DNA from: Chitinophaga polysaccharea
GTDB lineage: Bacteria > Bacteroidota > Bacteroidia > Chitinophagales > Chitinophagaceae
NCBI RefSeq assembly: GCF_007829335.1
Contig: NZ_VIWO01000011.1
Coordinates: forward strand, 62,001 to 126,000
Reading direction: 5' to 3'
DNA: 64,000 nt
Of the stretch, positions 62,564 through 64,000 are shown in pieces. The notes below the pieces were generated by a model. It made no database searches. It had not been told where the DNA came from and saw nothing but the letters and a program-made list of their open reading frames with translations. Position 1 is the first letter of the stretch. The number at the start of each line of letters is the position of its first letter. A program made the translations under genes and the position numbers.

Positions 62564-64000
62564 TCACTCCTTTGATTTTCCTCTTTTCCCAAACTGTCTT
62601 GGGAAATAAGATACCGTCAACATAAAATACTGCTGTAACACATTTGTAGTTCCCCGGGTAAGGGTATTGTTAGATCCAATATTAATAATACTTGCATTCT
62701 GGTGAAGCAAATCCAAAGCAGCCATTTTCAGTTCCAGGTTATTGCCCGGCAGCAGACGATAAGTAGCATTTGCATTCCAAATTGTAAAAGTAGCAGGTGC
62801 AGAACCAGTTGAGGTGGCGTAATTATAAGCAATATTGCTACCTATACCCAGCCTTCGGGTAAAGTTTATGCTTGAACTAAGAGAGGTGGAATGAATACTA
62901 TTTTTAAATTCGTTGTCTGTGGCCCCGTTTTGTTTGGATCGGTATAACGACAACGACTCCTGTAGATTAATAGCCCACCAGTCGCTCAGTGTATAATTAA
63001 GGCTCAATGAATTACTATTGAAAAAATTATTGGAAAAATTAATCGTGTTGTTGATATAGTTTGGAACACGTCCGAGACTCAGTGTGGGTGAAAACTGCAG
63101 CTGCAATTGATTACGACCAAATTTAAATGCCTTGTTAATTGTAGCCGAAATATTTAAATACCTGTTATTGCCTACGTTCACTGTATAATGCGCACTACGT
63201 CCAAGATTATCTGTTATGCTACTATCCGAAAGGTTGTTAGTTATTACTCCTGCTGTTATATCGAAATTGTAATTAAATGTATTCTTCGTCTTTTTACTAA
63301 TATGTTTTACTTTAAAACTCAATTTTCTGTCAGTAGCTTCTTTCAAGCGAAAATTACCCTGCAGAATATAATACTGATTGGAGCTATCTACGATAGGATA
63401 TAACTGATCGACTGTAGGATACCTATTCTCTGTTGAAAAACTAATATCATAGTTATCCTCATAACTTCCGTAATGGCTATTTAAATAGGTCACAGAAGCG
63501 TTCGGTACAAATTTTTGATAGCTTCTAGTAAACCTTTGAAAAAGGTGATCTGAACTATTTTGCTGATGGTAAAACTGCACCTGCGCATCAAATCCCCAAA
63601 ACAATACTTTTTCATAGCGATTAGTCAAGGTCCTCGTAAATACTCTACTGACAGCTAATGTCGGCAACTCGTTGATGGTAGTAAGGTTACTTGCATAAGA
63701 AAGATAATGATCGGTCTGATATGTATTCTTAACCGTATCTCGGTTTTTCACAAGATTATCTTCGCTATGCCTGTTTACATCCAAACTATTCTGCAGACTT
63801 ATTGAAAGTCCCAAAAACCCCTTTAGTAATCCTGATAAATTTCCAAAACTTAAAAATAAATGTTGGTTTATATCATTCCTATCTTTATTGTACAGGCGAT
63901 CAAATTTTTTACTCTTGGATGGGTCAACAATAGAGGTAAAGGATGTAATGTTTACTTGGTCACTACGGTTATTTCCCACATTCAGGGAATAATTGACATC
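62564..64000 (-). CDS. Outer-membrane beta-barrel family protein (3' part, runs off window)
   Basis: The minus-strand gene extends beyond the right end of the window; its 478-residue visible C-terminal part has alternating aromatic beta-strands and ends MLTVSYFPRQFGKRGKSKE. Asn-rich beta-hairpins and the final aromatic strand fit TonB-dependent-receptor-like outer-membrane barrels (outer-membrane beta-barrel family). The plug and signal peptide would be outside. A SusC-type role is not shown. Confidence 0.75.
   Translation of the reverse strand, partial: DVNYSLNVGNNRSDQVNITSFTSIVDPSKSKKFDRLYNKDRNDINQHLFLSFGNLSGLLKGFLGLSISLQNSLDVNRHSEDNLVKNRDTVKNTYQTDHYLSYASNLTTINELPTLAVSRVFTRTLTNRYEKVLFWGFDAQVQFYHQQNSSDHLFQRFTRSYQKFVPNASVTYLNSHYGSYEDNYDISFSTENRYPTVDQLYPIVDSSNQYYILQGNFRLKEATDRKLSFKVKHISKKTKNTFNYNFDITAGVITNNLSDSSITDNLGRSAHYTVNVGNNRYLNISATINKAFKFGRNQLQLQFSPTLSLGRVPNYINNTINFSNNFFNSNSLSLNYTLSDWWAINLQESLSLYRSKQNGATDNEFKNSIHSTSLSSSINFTRRLGIGSNIAYNYATSTGSAPATFTIWNANATYRLLPGNNLELKMAALDLLHQNASIINIGSNNTLTRGTTNVLQQYFMLTVSYFPRQFGKRGKSKE

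Overview
The window looks like a chromosomal segment of a Bacteroidota bacterium, most likely a Chitinophaga-type member of the Chitinophagaceae. The evidence is a protease with a type IX secretion C-terminal domain, a GLPGLI family protein, GSCFA and DUF3592 proteins, a Bacteroidota-style class I lanthipeptide leader, a class I terpene synthase, and promoters fitting TTTG-N19-TAnnTTTG. There is no rRNA operon, CRISPR array, prophage or intact insertion sequence. The only complete RNA gene I see is tRNA-Lys(UUU).

Layout. 0-2.2 kb: an operon of a CGNR-type regulator, an arginase-fold enzyme and a small unknown protein. 2.3-6.7 kb: a beta-helix protein, two tandem DUF3592 proteins, a YdcF-like protein and a TMEM175-type channel. 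6.8-10.7 kb: two AraC regulators, small proteins and an SDR oxidoreductase. 10.5-15.4 kb: an accessory-looking block with a short lanthipeptide precursor gene at 10847-11014, a large secreted metalloprotease, IS-end-like repeats and tRNA-Lys. 15.4-28.5 kb: housekeeping and envelope genes (penicillin acylase family, BioF-like enzyme, MiaE, patatin/outer-membrane fusion, MFS transporter, GSCFA, HMG-CoA lyase, RlmB, NUDIX, GNAT, EamA). 28.5-35.3 kb: a PLP decarboxylase, two alkylation-repair genes, two small enzymes and two tandem MocR regulators; three copies of a related operator tie part of this together. 35.3-45.6 kb: an esterase, HxlR, two tandem SDRs with ArsR and AraC regulators, a class A beta-lactamase, proBA and a class I aldolase. 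45.6-53.4 kb: a hybrid histidine kinase with a structured leader, a terpene synthase, and a two-component system followed by a six-fold 11-bp repeat in front of a Usp-like/bestrophin pair. 53.5-64 kb: mixed small genes, a second two-component system divergent from a GLPGLI gene, a transglutaminase-like lipoprotein and the 3' part of an outer-membrane beta-barrel gene that runs off the window.

The observations I rate highest are the lanthipeptide precursor with no modification enzyme nearby, the PhoB-like 11-bp repeat array next to its probable regulator, the MocR operator shared by three promoters, and the terpene synthase with a degenerate aspartate-rich motif. All functions are assigned by reading translated sequence and motifs; no database search was run.
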